A stretch of DNA of 5,500 bases from Candidatus Poribacteria bacterium (GTDB lineage: Bacteria; Poribacteria; WGA-4E; UBA9662): positions 1 through 5,500 of the forward strand of contig PBVO01000155.1 of NCBI GenBank assembly GCA_002729015.1, given 5' to 3'. The notes beneath the pieces were generated by a model. The model was not told the origin of the DNA. It did not search any database and saw only the letters and a program-made list of their open reading frames with translations. Below, piece after piece: positions 1 to 5,500 of the stretch; the first letter of the stretch is position 1, and every line of letters begins with the position of its first letter. The translations under genes were made by a program, and so were the position numbers.

Positions 1-38
1 ATTTGTCGTAGTAAGTTGGATCATTGTTCATATAACTA

Positions 39-197
39 TTGAATATAAGATGTTGTTCTGACTATCAGGAACGCTTGCAGAAATTCGAAAAGATTTTCAA
101 AAAAGCAGACAAAGAGTTCAAATTTTCTAACAAAGAAAATAATACAGGAACTCCGAAGTATGTGACGATAGAAAACCAAGGTGTTATAGATTTATAA
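39..197 (+). pseudogene. possible C-terminal remnant of an unrecognised gene
   Basis: An open frame begins after the TAA at 33-35 and ends at TAA 195-197. The best part, from about 63, is rich in Lys, Glu and Phe and ends in KYVTIENQGVIDL, which reads like a real protein end. There is no ATG and no ribosome binding site; the only possible start is TTG at 39. Stops upstream in the same frame (9-14 and 33-35) mean it is either a decayed gene or one with a frameshift further left. An open stretch of about 50 codons can occur by chance in AT-rich DNA. I do not recognise the family. Confidence 0.25.
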
Positions 198-550
198 TTG
201 ATCATAACAGTATGATGGTTAGCAAAATATCAATCTTGGATTTATTTCCGAAATGGCTAAAGGGTATAGAAATTTTAGAGTAAGAAATAGTGATTTCGAT
301 TTATTACACAATCATAGATGATTTACTGAAATCAGTCATAAATTCTGTTCTGGAAAATTAGAAGTCAGGTTGGCATCAAAGATTCAAATATTACGAGAAA
401 GGAATACATAATAAGGCGACGAGCGGAAAGAGAACGTCGTAAAAAATCTACCTGTCTCAAAGAACGTTAGGTTCAGCATTACTTTTTCAAATTATTGTCC
501 GTACATATTAGAGAACAAAAAATGACAACCTGCTGAGGGAGAAAATTGAT
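198..550. other. gene-free stretch upstream of PhyH enzyme A
   Basis: No frame here on either strand has both a start and a convincing ribosome binding site. Short coding-like scraps occur, for example 23 codons from the ATG at 212, but each soon meets stops. I see no clear promoter boxes; any promoter for the gene starting at 551 should lie here. A weak 5-bp hairpin (417-421 with 435-439) and a 6-bp AT-rich one near 319-334 are within chance. Confidence 0.5.
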
Positions 551-1375
551 ATGCCTATAGCCGATGCTATGCCTGAATTGAAAAGAAACATCCAATTTTT
601 TGCTGTTGAAAATGATCAACCAAAAAGCTTGACGCCCCAACAAATTCAGCAATTCAACCAAAAAGGCTATATATTCCCGCTGGATGTATTTAGTGAGACT
701 GAGATTGCTACACACCGAGCATATTTCGATCAGTTAATAGAACAACAAATAAATGAAGGGAAAGACGCATATTCAATTAATGGATGGCACAGTAAACAAC
801 CAGAAATTTACGACTTAGTGACAGATAGTCGCATTTTAGATTATTTGGAAGATTTACTTGGTCCTGACCTAATCTGTTGGGGCACTCACTACTTTTGTAA
901 ATTACCGGGAGACACTAAACAAGTTAGCTGGCATCAAGATGCTTCCTACTGGCCAATTACACCCAGCAAAACAGTGACTGTCTGGTTAGCAATTGACGAT
1001 GCAGACACTGAAAATGGAGCAATGAAGGTCATTCCCAAATCTCATTTACACGGACAGATTGTTTTCGAACATAGTCGTAAAGAAGAGCAGAATGTATTGG
1101 GTCAGACGGTGAAAGACGCGGAAGATTATGGTTTGGCTCCGGTAGATTTCGAGATTAAAGCTGGTCAGATCTCACTTCACTCTGATCTCTTACTTCATGG
1201 TTCAGCCCCTAACCAATCTGACCGACGCAGGTGTGGACTAACCATGCGGTTTGTTCCACCGGAAGTGAAAGCTTTGACAGGTTGGAATAAAAACTCTATC
1301 GTTGCAAGAGGAACTGATATATCAGGTCATTGGACCAATCAACCAAAACCCTTGAATAAATCTGATTTAAAATGA
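551..1375 (+). CDS. PhyH-family Fe(II)/2-oxoglutarate dioxygenase (enzyme A)
   Basis: This 274-residue protein has the usual length and layout of bacterial phytanoyl-CoA dioxygenase family enzymes, which use Fe(II), O2 and 2-oxoglutarate to hydroxylate small organic substrates. Visible features are the family's N-terminal element with a KGY motif near residue 38, the iron-binding pair His128-x-Asp130 in WHQDASYWP, a strand ending in AIDDADTENGAMKVIPKSH (148-165), and the distal iron ligand His216 in HGSAPN. Arg227, 11 residues later, is the expected 2-oxoglutarate carboxylate ligand. The intact Asp argues for hydroxylation and against halogenation. There is no signal peptide, so it is cytoplasmic. 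The start at 551 is supported by GAGGGAG at 535-541, nine bases upstream; a second ATG at 569 lacks such support. A LamG gene follows 126 bases downstream on the same strand and may be co-transcribed. The substrate cannot be predicted; phytanoyl-CoA itself is unlikely to be implied by the family name. Confidence 0.95.
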   Translation: MPIADAMPELKRNIQFFAVENDQPKSLTPQQIQQFNQKGYIFPLDVFSETEIATHRAYFDQLIEQQINEGKDAYSINGWHSKQPEIYDLVTDSRILDYLEDLLGPDLICWGTHYFCKLPGDTKQVSWHQDASYWPITPSKTVTVWLAIDDADTENGAMKVIPKSHLHGQIVFEHSRKEEQNVLGQTVKDAEDYGLAPVDFEIKAGQISLHSDLLLHGSAPNQSDRRRCGLTMRFVPPEVKALTGWNKNSIVARGTDISGHWTNQPKPLNKSDLK

Positions 1376-1489
1376 CAATTTATCTGATTACAATAGGAGA
1401 AATTTCGCAGGCGATTTGGATACGATGACATTACACCAATTAGGTCTCACAATGATATGCCAGCTCTATCAATTTACTTCTGTACTTAT

Positions 1490-1495
1490 AAGGAG
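1490..1495 (+). promoter_or_regulatory. ribosome binding site that sets the LamG A start
   Basis: AAGGAG lies six bases before the ATG at 1502. The earlier in-frame ATG at 1457 has no comparable site, and starting there would put 15 extra residues before the signal peptide. The site therefore places the start at 1502. Confidence 0.85.
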
Positions 1496-1501
1496 ATAAG
1501 C

Positions 1502-2281
1502 ATGAAGATACATGTCGGTAAACTATTTCTAATTTCATTTTTTATACTTGGGTTTTTGGTCTTGACGACTTCGGAAGCGGCGATTAATCGAGGTCTAATT
1601 CTATATCTTCCTTTTGAGGAGGCAGGCAATCCAGTAGATCATTCCGAATCACCTGCTAAGCCAAAGAAAAATGGAAAATTAGAACATGTAAACGGAAAAT
1701 TTGGTAAGGCTCTTCGATTCAACGGAAAAGGAAACAATGTAGTAGAAGTTCCATCTGTGGATAAACTTTCTGGAATGAAAGAACTAACTATCGCTGCTTG
1801 GGTTAAGCCTAATGGAATCAAAGGTGCAGACGGTATGTCAATTGTCTCTAAAAGATTCGCTCATAAGGATGGTGATTGCTATAACTTGTTTACCTGGACA
1901 GGACAGAAGGTATACGCTCGAGTGAATAGCGAAGGTGAAATAAGCTCTTCGACGGCCCTAGAAAATGGAAATTGGTACCACGTGGTTTATACTTTTGAGG
2001 GTGGCGGAAAAGCTAAACTTTTTATAAACGGCAAAATGGAAGCTGAAACCAATCACCCAGCAAAAGAGGTTTTAAAAGACGATAAATCTCCCGTTTGGGT
2101 TGGGGAACTTAATGACGGTCGTAATTTTACCTGGAATGGAATAATGGATGATGTCGCGATGTGGAATCGTGCATTGGACGAGAAAGAAATTGTATCAGTT
2201 ATGAACTCCGGGCTCCAGCTTCTGTTGTCTGTAGATCAGATAGACAAACTGGCAACGACCTGGGCAAAATTAAAAAAATGA
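1502..2281 (+). CDS. secreted LamG/concanavalin-like domain protein (LamG A)
   Basis: The protein has 259 residues from ATG 1502. Residues 1-27 form a signal peptide: basic start, hydrophobic core LFLISFFILGFLVL, and likely cleavage after Ala26 or Ala27 (S-E-A-A). One LamG-type jelly-roll domain follows: LYLPFEE (34-40), GKFGKALRFNG (65-75), ELTIAAWVKP (94-103), NWYHVVYTF (157-165), LFING (173-177) and DDVAMWNRALDEKEI (216-230). Such domains bind carbohydrates or proteins; nothing visible indicates catalysis. The protein ends in a tail with KLATTW (249-254) that matches LamG B. There is no transmembrane anchor or lipobox, so it should be periplasmic or exported. It lies 126 bases behind PhyH enzyme A on the same strand, and a long hairpin starts about 13 bases after the stop. 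The ligand is unknown. Confidence 0.92.
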   Translation: MKIHVGKLFLISFFILGFLVLTTSEAAINRGLILYLPFEEAGNPVDHSESPAKPKKNGKLEHVNGKFGKALRFNGKGNNVVEVPSVDKLSGMKELTIAAWVKPNGIKGADGMSIVSKRFAHKDGDCYNLFTWTGQKVYARVNSEGEISSSTALENGNWYHVVYTFEGGGKAKLFINGKMEAETNHPAKEVLKDDKSPVWVGELNDGRNFTWNGIMDDVAMWNRALDEKEIVSVMNSGLQLLLSVDQIDKLATTWAKLKK

Positions 2282-2294
2282 ATTAAGTGAACAA

Positions 2295-2377
2295 GGATTA
2301 TTGTGCCACTGTTCGATTCGACATTGAGGTTTTTACGTGATCAGAGAGAAAAACTCTCGACAGTGGAGCAATGATTT
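2295..2377 (+). repeat. long imperfect inverted repeat, possible 3'UTR hairpin
   Basis: The outer arms 2297-2314 and 2359-2375 pair as plus-strand RNA with about 16 pairs, two of them G-U, plus one mismatch (2305/2367) and one bulge (2313). An inner stem pairs 2326-2334 with 2349-2358 around a 14-base loop, with one bulged base at 2355. It lies just after the LamG A stop in a convergent gap. No T-run follows on the plus strand, so it is not a classic intrinsic terminator; it may stabilise or end the LamG A transcript. GATT also occurs directly outside a 73-base core (2296-2299 and 2373-2376), so a tiny insertion with target duplication is an alternative. Confidence 0.5.
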
Positions 2378-2477
2378 CTTGTGGTACTGTTAGGTAGATT
2401 CACCTTAGCTATAACTTACCTGACTCTAATAGTTTAACTATTTACACTATCATTTAAACCAGAATTTCCCGATTTTC

Positions 2478-3263
2478 CTATGGTGTCCAGTGGCTCCATT
2501 CATCTGTTTTTTTCCATCGCTTGCATTCATTGCAAGCGCAGAAATAGCGCATTAACAGCCGTGGTGATTGATTAATATTCAGTGATCCATTATGGCCAAA
2601 AAGATGTTGGAAGAACAAAATATCGCCACGTTTGGGTAAAAGCTCTATCGGATCTCCTAGATCTAGTGCTGGAATATCTTTATTCAGATCATATAGATGT
2701 GCATACTTTTCAGGAGCGGATTCTGCCAATTGACGGATCTTATGATGGGAACCAGGCCAAACAATAGTTCCCCCCCCAAACTTCTCGACATCACTTAAGA
2801 AAACCAAACTGGCGATTCTATAGGGGCCTGGAAAAGTTAAATGCATATGTTCTTTGGGGATACCGTCTACATGTGCTGTTGGCCATTGCCATGTTTTTTT
2901 TACCGGAAACAGATTTTGCGTGTGTATGGCTTGAGGAGGATGAATGTCATTGATCGGGAGGTTGATCAACTCCGCTGTTGCTTGAATATACTCTGAGGTC
3001 GCGCAAGCCAAAAGTTCAGGCATTTGAATGCCATTGTAAATAACAATATTACGGCTTTTTTCATGGTTGGCTGCTGTGGGAATATTACTCCATGTTTGAG
3101 GATTATCTGGGTCCATCTCCATCAGTTCCCACATCGATTTTTCTGCTTTTTCCGCAACCATATCAGGAATTAGACCTGAAGCCAAAAGATAGCCGTCGAC
3201 CTCATACTGTGTCCGTTGCTGCTCGTTTAGAATATAATCAGTTGACACTTGCTCCGTATTCAA
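2478..3263 (-). CDS. PhyH-family Fe(II)/2-oxoglutarate dioxygenase (enzyme C)
   Basis: A 261-residue dioxygenase of the phytanoyl-CoA dioxygenase family. Iron ligands are His131-x-Asp133 (HVDG) and His224 (GHNGS), with Arg235, 11 residues later, as the expected 2-oxoglutarate ligand. VDGYLL at 22-27 and FGGGTIVWPGSHH (162-174) also fit the family. It starts at TTG (3261-3263), supported by a strong AAGGAG eight bases upstream; the nearest upstream ATG is closed by an in-frame TAA. Unusual points are a C-x-C-x-x-C cluster (Cys242, 244, 247) just after the MRY strand, and two 8-base homopolymers in the coding strand: G8 at 2770-2777 (Gly163-165) and A8 at 2894-2901 (Val121-Thr124). Its sequence differs widely from enzymes A and B, so a different substrate is likely. 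It lies 72 bases behind enzyme B on the same strand and is the last gene of the minus-strand set. No signal peptide. Confidence 0.93.
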   Translation of the reverse strand: MNTEQVSTDYILNEQQRTQYEVDGYLLASGLIPDMVAEKAEKSMWELMEMDPDNPQTWSNIPTAANHEKSRNIVIYNGIQMPELLACATSEYIQATAELINLPINDIHPPQAIHTQNLFPVKKTWQWPTAHVDGIPKEHMHLTFPGPYRIASLVFLSDVEKFGGGTIVWPGSHHKIRQLAESAPEKYAHLYDLNKDIPALDLGDPIELLPKRGDILFFQHLFGHNGSLNINQSPRLLMRYFCACNECKRWKKTDEWSHWTP

Positions 3264-3271
3264 CGATACCT

Positions 3272-3277
3272 CTCCTT
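3272..3277 (-). promoter_or_regulatory. ribosome binding site for the TTG start of enzyme C
   Basis: On the minus strand AAGGAG ends eight bases before TTG 3263. It overlaps the stop of a four-codon frame (ATG at 3290, then GAA CGA CTG TAA). That in-frame TAA excludes an upstream start and makes the TTG assignment firm. Confidence 0.8.
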
Positions 3278-3335
3278 ACAGTCGTTCCATAACCAATCCG
3301 ATGTTTTAATTTAATATGCATGTTGCGTGACTAAA

Positions 3336-4262
3336 CTATACTAGTCCCCACTGCTTTCTCAATTCAGCCATTGGTGTGTATTTTGCTCCATGATTGTAAA
3401 AATTGCCTAGCCAACTGCCGTTTGGTTGAAAAAAGAATCGGTCATCTTTTTCTTCTGCAGCCAATTGATACCGGGTATCAATGCTAATGCGATAAGAGTC
3501 TGTCAAATTGGGTGCAGAACTGTGCATCATGTACATGCCAAAAATAATCACGTCCCCTGGTTGGAATCGTGCTGTCGCTAGCGTAAATCCAAATTTATCA
3601 ACCATTTCAGCTGGGTCAGTACTGAAGACCGCTTCGGTTAGATCACGATCCATGTCAGTAGCCCCATAGGTTTCCCTCAATCGTTGGTGCTGGTGCGAAC
3701 CTAGGCAGATTACTAAGGGACCGCCTGTTAGGTCAATATCAGTAAAGGCAGACCACATAGTATATCGGTTAGGTGTACCACGACCAACATAGACTTGATC
3801 ATAGTGAAAGTGATTGCTTCCGCCACGGGCCATGCAACGCAACCATCGTTTATCAAAGGTAATAACCGGCGTTCCTCCTAGTAATCTTTCATAAAAAGAA
3901 AAAGTTGATTGACTGTCAACTACCGCCAGTACTTCAGACGCATGTGCAATATCGGTTTGGCGAAAAAAGGCGAAGCTCTGATTATTTTTGGAGGCAATAC
4001 CATCTTCGATAGGGGCTCCTTCTTTTAAGCCACCTTGTTGTTCAATTGCTTTTAGGGTAAAGTTTCGCGCGATTTTTACTTTGTTGATTGGGTGAAACCC
4101 ACGCAAGAATAGATAACCATCGAGGTCTAACCTATTTCTCAGTTGATCTGGTTGATCGATTAAGTGAGACGAGTTTTTCAGTTCCACAATCGTATCGCCG
4201 AATCTGAAAGTTTGATCGCCAAACTGAAAGGGCATGCCATCGGGTATTGGTGTAATGTCCAT
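3336..4262 (-). CDS. PhyH-family Fe(II)/2-oxoglutarate dioxygenase (enzyme B)
   Basis: At 308 residues this is the longest of the three complete dioxygenases here. It has an N-terminal lead of about 45 residues before the family element DLDGYLFLRGF (46-56). Iron ligands are His153-x-Asp155 in HFHYDQVY and His247 in MMHSSAPN; Arg258, 11 residues after it, should bind 2-oxoglutarate. GGPLVICLGSHQHQRLR (180-196) and QPGDVIIFG (234-242) match core strands. A C-terminal extension of about 40 residues, rich in aromatics, follows DTRYQ (263-267). No signal peptide. The ATG at 4262 has only a weak, distant purine run (GGGGA) on its side, while a perfect anti-Shine-Dalgarno-like 12-mer lies about 50 bases upstream, so translation may be weak or controlled. 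It is 72 bases upstream of enzyme C and 172 bases downstream of LamG B, separated from the latter by a perfect inverted repeat. Substrate unknown. Confidence 0.93.
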   Translation of the reverse strand: MDITPIPDGMPFQFGDQTFRFGDTIVELKNSSHLIDQPDQLRNRLDLDGYLFLRGFHPINKVKIARNFTLKAIEQQGGLKEGAPIEDGIASKNNQSFAFFRQTDIAHASEVLAVVDSQSTFSFYERLLGGTPVITFDKRWLRCMARGGSNHFHYDQVYVGRGTPNRYTMWSAFTDIDLTGGPLVICLGSHQHQRLRETYGATDMDRDLTEAVFSTDPAEMVDKFGFTLATARFQPGDVIIFGMYMMHSSAPNLTDSYRISIDTRYQLAAEEKDDRFFFQPNGSWLGNFYNHGAKYTPMAELRKQWGLV

Positions 4263-4312
4263 TTATCTGATTCAAAATCCCCAGTCTAGATAGCAAATCC
4301 AATTGAGCCAAT

Positions 4313-4324
4313 AAAGGAGGTGAT
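4313..4324 (+). other. orphan extended Shine-Dalgarno / 16S 3'-tail-like 12-mer
   Basis: AAAGGAGGTGAT on the plus strand is the full complement of the usual 16S rRNA 3' end; read on the minus strand it is ATCACCTCCTTT. No ATG, GTG or TTG lies at the right distance on the plus strand: the next ATG, at 4345, is 24 bases past GGAGG and opens only 14 codons. On the minus strand it falls in the probable leader of enzyme B. Confidence 0.6.
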
Positions 4325-4371
4325 TTCTATCCCGTATAGCTGATATGGGCCATCTTTTAAATATTGAAATA

Positions 4372-4414
4372 GTAACAATAAGAGAGTAACAACAACGTTT
4401 TCTCTTATTGTTAC
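4372..4414 (-). terminator. 14-bp perfect inverted repeat after LamG B, probable terminator or attenuator
   Basis: The arms 4372-4385 (GTAACAATAAGAGA) and 4401-4414 are exact reverse complements around a 15-base loop. The structure starts 20 bases after the LamG B stop. On the minus strand it is followed by a loose T-rich stretch (TATTTCAATATTT) rather than a solid T-run, and the stem is AT-rich. It could end or attenuate transcription between LamG B and enzyme B. A chance perfect 14-bp match at this spacing is improbable. Confidence 0.55.
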
Positions 4415-4434
4415 GGCTGATACTGTGTTAGTCT

Positions 4435-5238
4435 TTATTTAGTATCCATATAGAGTCCCTTAATGGACCCCCAACGGGTAGACAGTTTATTTTTGGCTTC
4501 GACAGAAGCTACACTTTCCATTGCTTCCCTGATCTCATCCTTGGTTAATGCTTTATTCCAGATAGCTACTTCATCTATCAAGCCTACGTAGTGTTCTCTA
4601 TCGCCTTCATTATTTCTACCAACAGAAATCGGAACATCATTGGTATCGATTTTTCCTGTAACTTTTTGCGATTCTTTGAGTGTACCGTTGTAATATATCT
4701 TTTGGACTTGCCCGTCATAGGTAGCTGCCAAATGCGTCCATTCCTCCTTCTTGATGGGTGGACCGTGTGGAGATCTTTTTTCTTTCGCCTTATCGACCGA
4801 TAAAATAAAACCAACTTTCCCCTGCGTACCACCTTCTTGATAAAGTCCATATACCATCCAGGGTGCACCGTCACCAGCCCATGTCTTGACTAGCATTCGT
4901 AACCATTCACCAGTGAATTGCGTGGGGTGTACCCAAAGCATCAAGGTTATTTCATCGGTGATGTCTAATGAAGGAGCATCAGGTACTTCTACCCATCCTC
5001 CTTTTACTCCACTAAACTCAACGGCCGTTCCGTATTTTCCCTTAGCCCATTCGACCTGATGGAGTTGACCATTGTTTTTATGCTTAGTAGTATCTTTGGC
5101 TATATCACCCTTGCCTTCGTTAAACGGTAAATATAAAACTAGGTTTTCGTCCAGTACGGCGTAACTATCTAGAACGATAATTACGAGCAGTGAAAATAAT
5201 AATAGTATGTTTTTTCGCACATAGATATTTCTATACAT
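4435..5238 (-). CDS. secreted LamG/concanavalin-like domain protein (LamG B)
   Basis: A 267-residue protein with a signal peptide (residues 1-27: basic start, core ILLLFSLLVIIVL, likely cleavage after SYA at 25-27). A single LamG-type domain follows, with LVLYLPFNEGKGD (33-45), GKYGTAVEFSG (67-77), ITLMLWVHP (97-105), EEWTHLAATYDG (165-176), IYYNGTL (181-187) and GLIDEVAIWNKALTKDEI (219-236). It should act outside the cytoplasm as a binding protein; no catalytic motif is visible. The tail KLSTRWGSIK (251-260) matches that of LamG A at the same distance from a shared S-V pair. The ATG at 5238 has GGGAG eight bases upstream. The gene starts 39 bases after the stop of a PhyH-like gene on the same strand, mirroring the order on the other strand, and co-transcription is likely. 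The overall sequence is only moderately like LamG A, so the two are not a recent copy. Confidence 0.92.
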   Translation of the reverse strand: MYRNIYVRKNILLLFSLLVIIVLDSYAVLDENLVLYLPFNEGKGDIAKDTTKHKNNGQLHQVEWAKGKYGTAVEFSGVKGGWVEVPDAPSLDITDEITLMLWVHPTQFTGEWLRMLVKTWAGDGAPWMVYGLYQEGGTQGKVGFILSVDKAKEKRSPHGPPIKKEEWTHLAATYDGQVQKIYYNGTLKESQKVTGKIDTNDVPISVGRNNEGDREHYVGLIDEVAIWNKALTKDEIREAMESVASVEAKNKLSTRWGSIKGLYMDTK

Positions 5239-5277
5239 TTAAGTTACTCCCTTTGGGCTCTTGGCCTTAATAAAGAT

Positions 5278-5500
5278 TTAGTAATCTCGGGGTATTTTGC
5301 CGTCATTACCATTTTTAAAGTTTCTTACCAGCTGACAGTCCGGTTGCTGGACTGGTAGTGATTGGTCAGGGCGGATGTCGATATAAGATGACAGCTTTTT
5401 AGCTTGGCCTCGAACCAAGAAAAAAGGAATTCTCCATTTTTCCGGACTGAACTCAGTAGTATCTGCATTAGCGTAACGCATAGTATAAATTTTGCGCAGA
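5278..5500 (-). CDS. C-terminal part of a fourth PhyH-like dioxygenase (cut by window edge)
   Basis: The frame is open to the window edge, so the gene starts beyond 5500 and the ATG at 5481 is internal. The visible residues begin LRKIYTMRYANADTTEFSPEKW. Aligned by T-M-R-Y/F, this matches the end of enzyme A, where Arg227 is followed six residues later by Arg233 in TMRF; here Arg (5494-5496) is likewise six residues before the Arg of TMRY. The following FLVRGQ resembles IVARGT in enzyme A. I therefore infer the last strand and tail of a PhyH dioxygenase, with the first Arg as 2-oxoglutarate ligand. The iron ligands are outside the window. The stop is 39 bases before the LamG B start. Confidence 0.6.
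   Translation of the reverse strand, partial: LRKIYTMRYANADTTEFSPEKWRIPFFLVRGQAKKLSSYIDIRPDQSLPVQQPDCQLVRNFKNGNDGKIPRDY

Noticed and set aside
479..715. Minus-strand open frame of 78 codons across the start of enzyme A
   Set aside because: It lies mostly antisense to a clear PhyH coding region and has no ribosome site or recognisable domain.
1378..1389. 12-base direct repeat ATTTATCTGATT shared with 4261-4272
   Set aside because: A single low-complexity match in AT-rich spacer DNA with no flanking similarity; likely chance.
1425..1499. 24-codon frame ending two bases before the LamG A start, possible leader peptide
   Set aside because: No ribosome site at a workable distance from ATG 1425, and no repeated codons or other leader-peptide sign.
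1457..1501. Extra 15 residues at the start of LamG A
   Set aside because: They would precede a normal signal peptide, and the strong ribosome site at 1490-1495 fits only ATG 1502.
2428..2442. 15-base AT-rich palindrome in the convergent gap, operator-like
   Set aside because: It sits downstream of both flanking genes, where an operator is not expected, and is short and AT-rich enough to be chance.
2518..2538. 8-bp perfect hairpin (CGCTTGCA arms) near the end of enzyme C
   Set aside because: It lies inside the coding region, arises from the codons of the Cys cluster, and lacks a T-run on the proper side for a terminator.
4584..4874. Minus-strand open frame of 96 codons inside LamG B, plus antisense frames at 1639-1821, 2582-2767, 3092-3292 and 4591-4803
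   Set aside because: All overlap well-supported genes in another frame and show basic or low-information translations with no family motif.

Overview
The window is AT-rich bacterial DNA (about 40% GC by eye) with canonical AAGGAG-type ribosome binding sites. It holds two kinds of gene only: Fe(II)/2-oxoglutarate-dependent dioxygenases of the phytanoyl-CoA dioxygenase (PhyH) family, and small secreted single-domain LamG (concanavalin-like) proteins. From memory, that pairing, and LamG proteins opening with an L-Y-L-P-F-N/E-E motif, recall Candidatus Poribacteria and similar uncultured marine or sponge-associated lineages. This is an inference, since no rRNA or marker gene is present.

Layout: 1-550 has no convincing gene, only a possible gene remnant near 39-197. 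A plus-strand pair follows: PhyH enzyme A (551-1375), then secreted LamG protein A (1502-2281, start moved from 1457 to 1502 by a strong ribosome binding site). A 196-base convergent gap carries a long imperfect hairpin (about 2295-2377). Everything to its right is on the minus strand. In transcription order this is the C-terminal end of a fourth PhyH-like enzyme, cut by the window edge (5500-5278), secreted LamG protein B (5238-4435), a 14-bp perfect inverted repeat (4372-4414), PhyH enzyme B (4262-3336) and PhyH enzyme C (3263-2478, TTG start).

Both strands therefore show the order PhyH then LamG, with the two units facing each other. All three complete dioxygenases keep H-x-D, a distal His and an Arg 11 residues after it, so they should be active hydroxylase-type enzymes rather than halogenases, which lack the Asp. 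The LamG proteins have signal peptides and so should act outside the cytoplasm, while the dioxygenases have none. They may belong to one pathway (for example binding an external glycan or ligand and oxidising an imported product), but no substrate can be read from the sequence. The most interesting points are the repeated PhyH-LamG pairing, a shared C-terminal tail in the two LamG proteins, two 8-base homopolymers and a C-x-C-x-x-C cluster in enzyme C, and the unusual intergenic structures.
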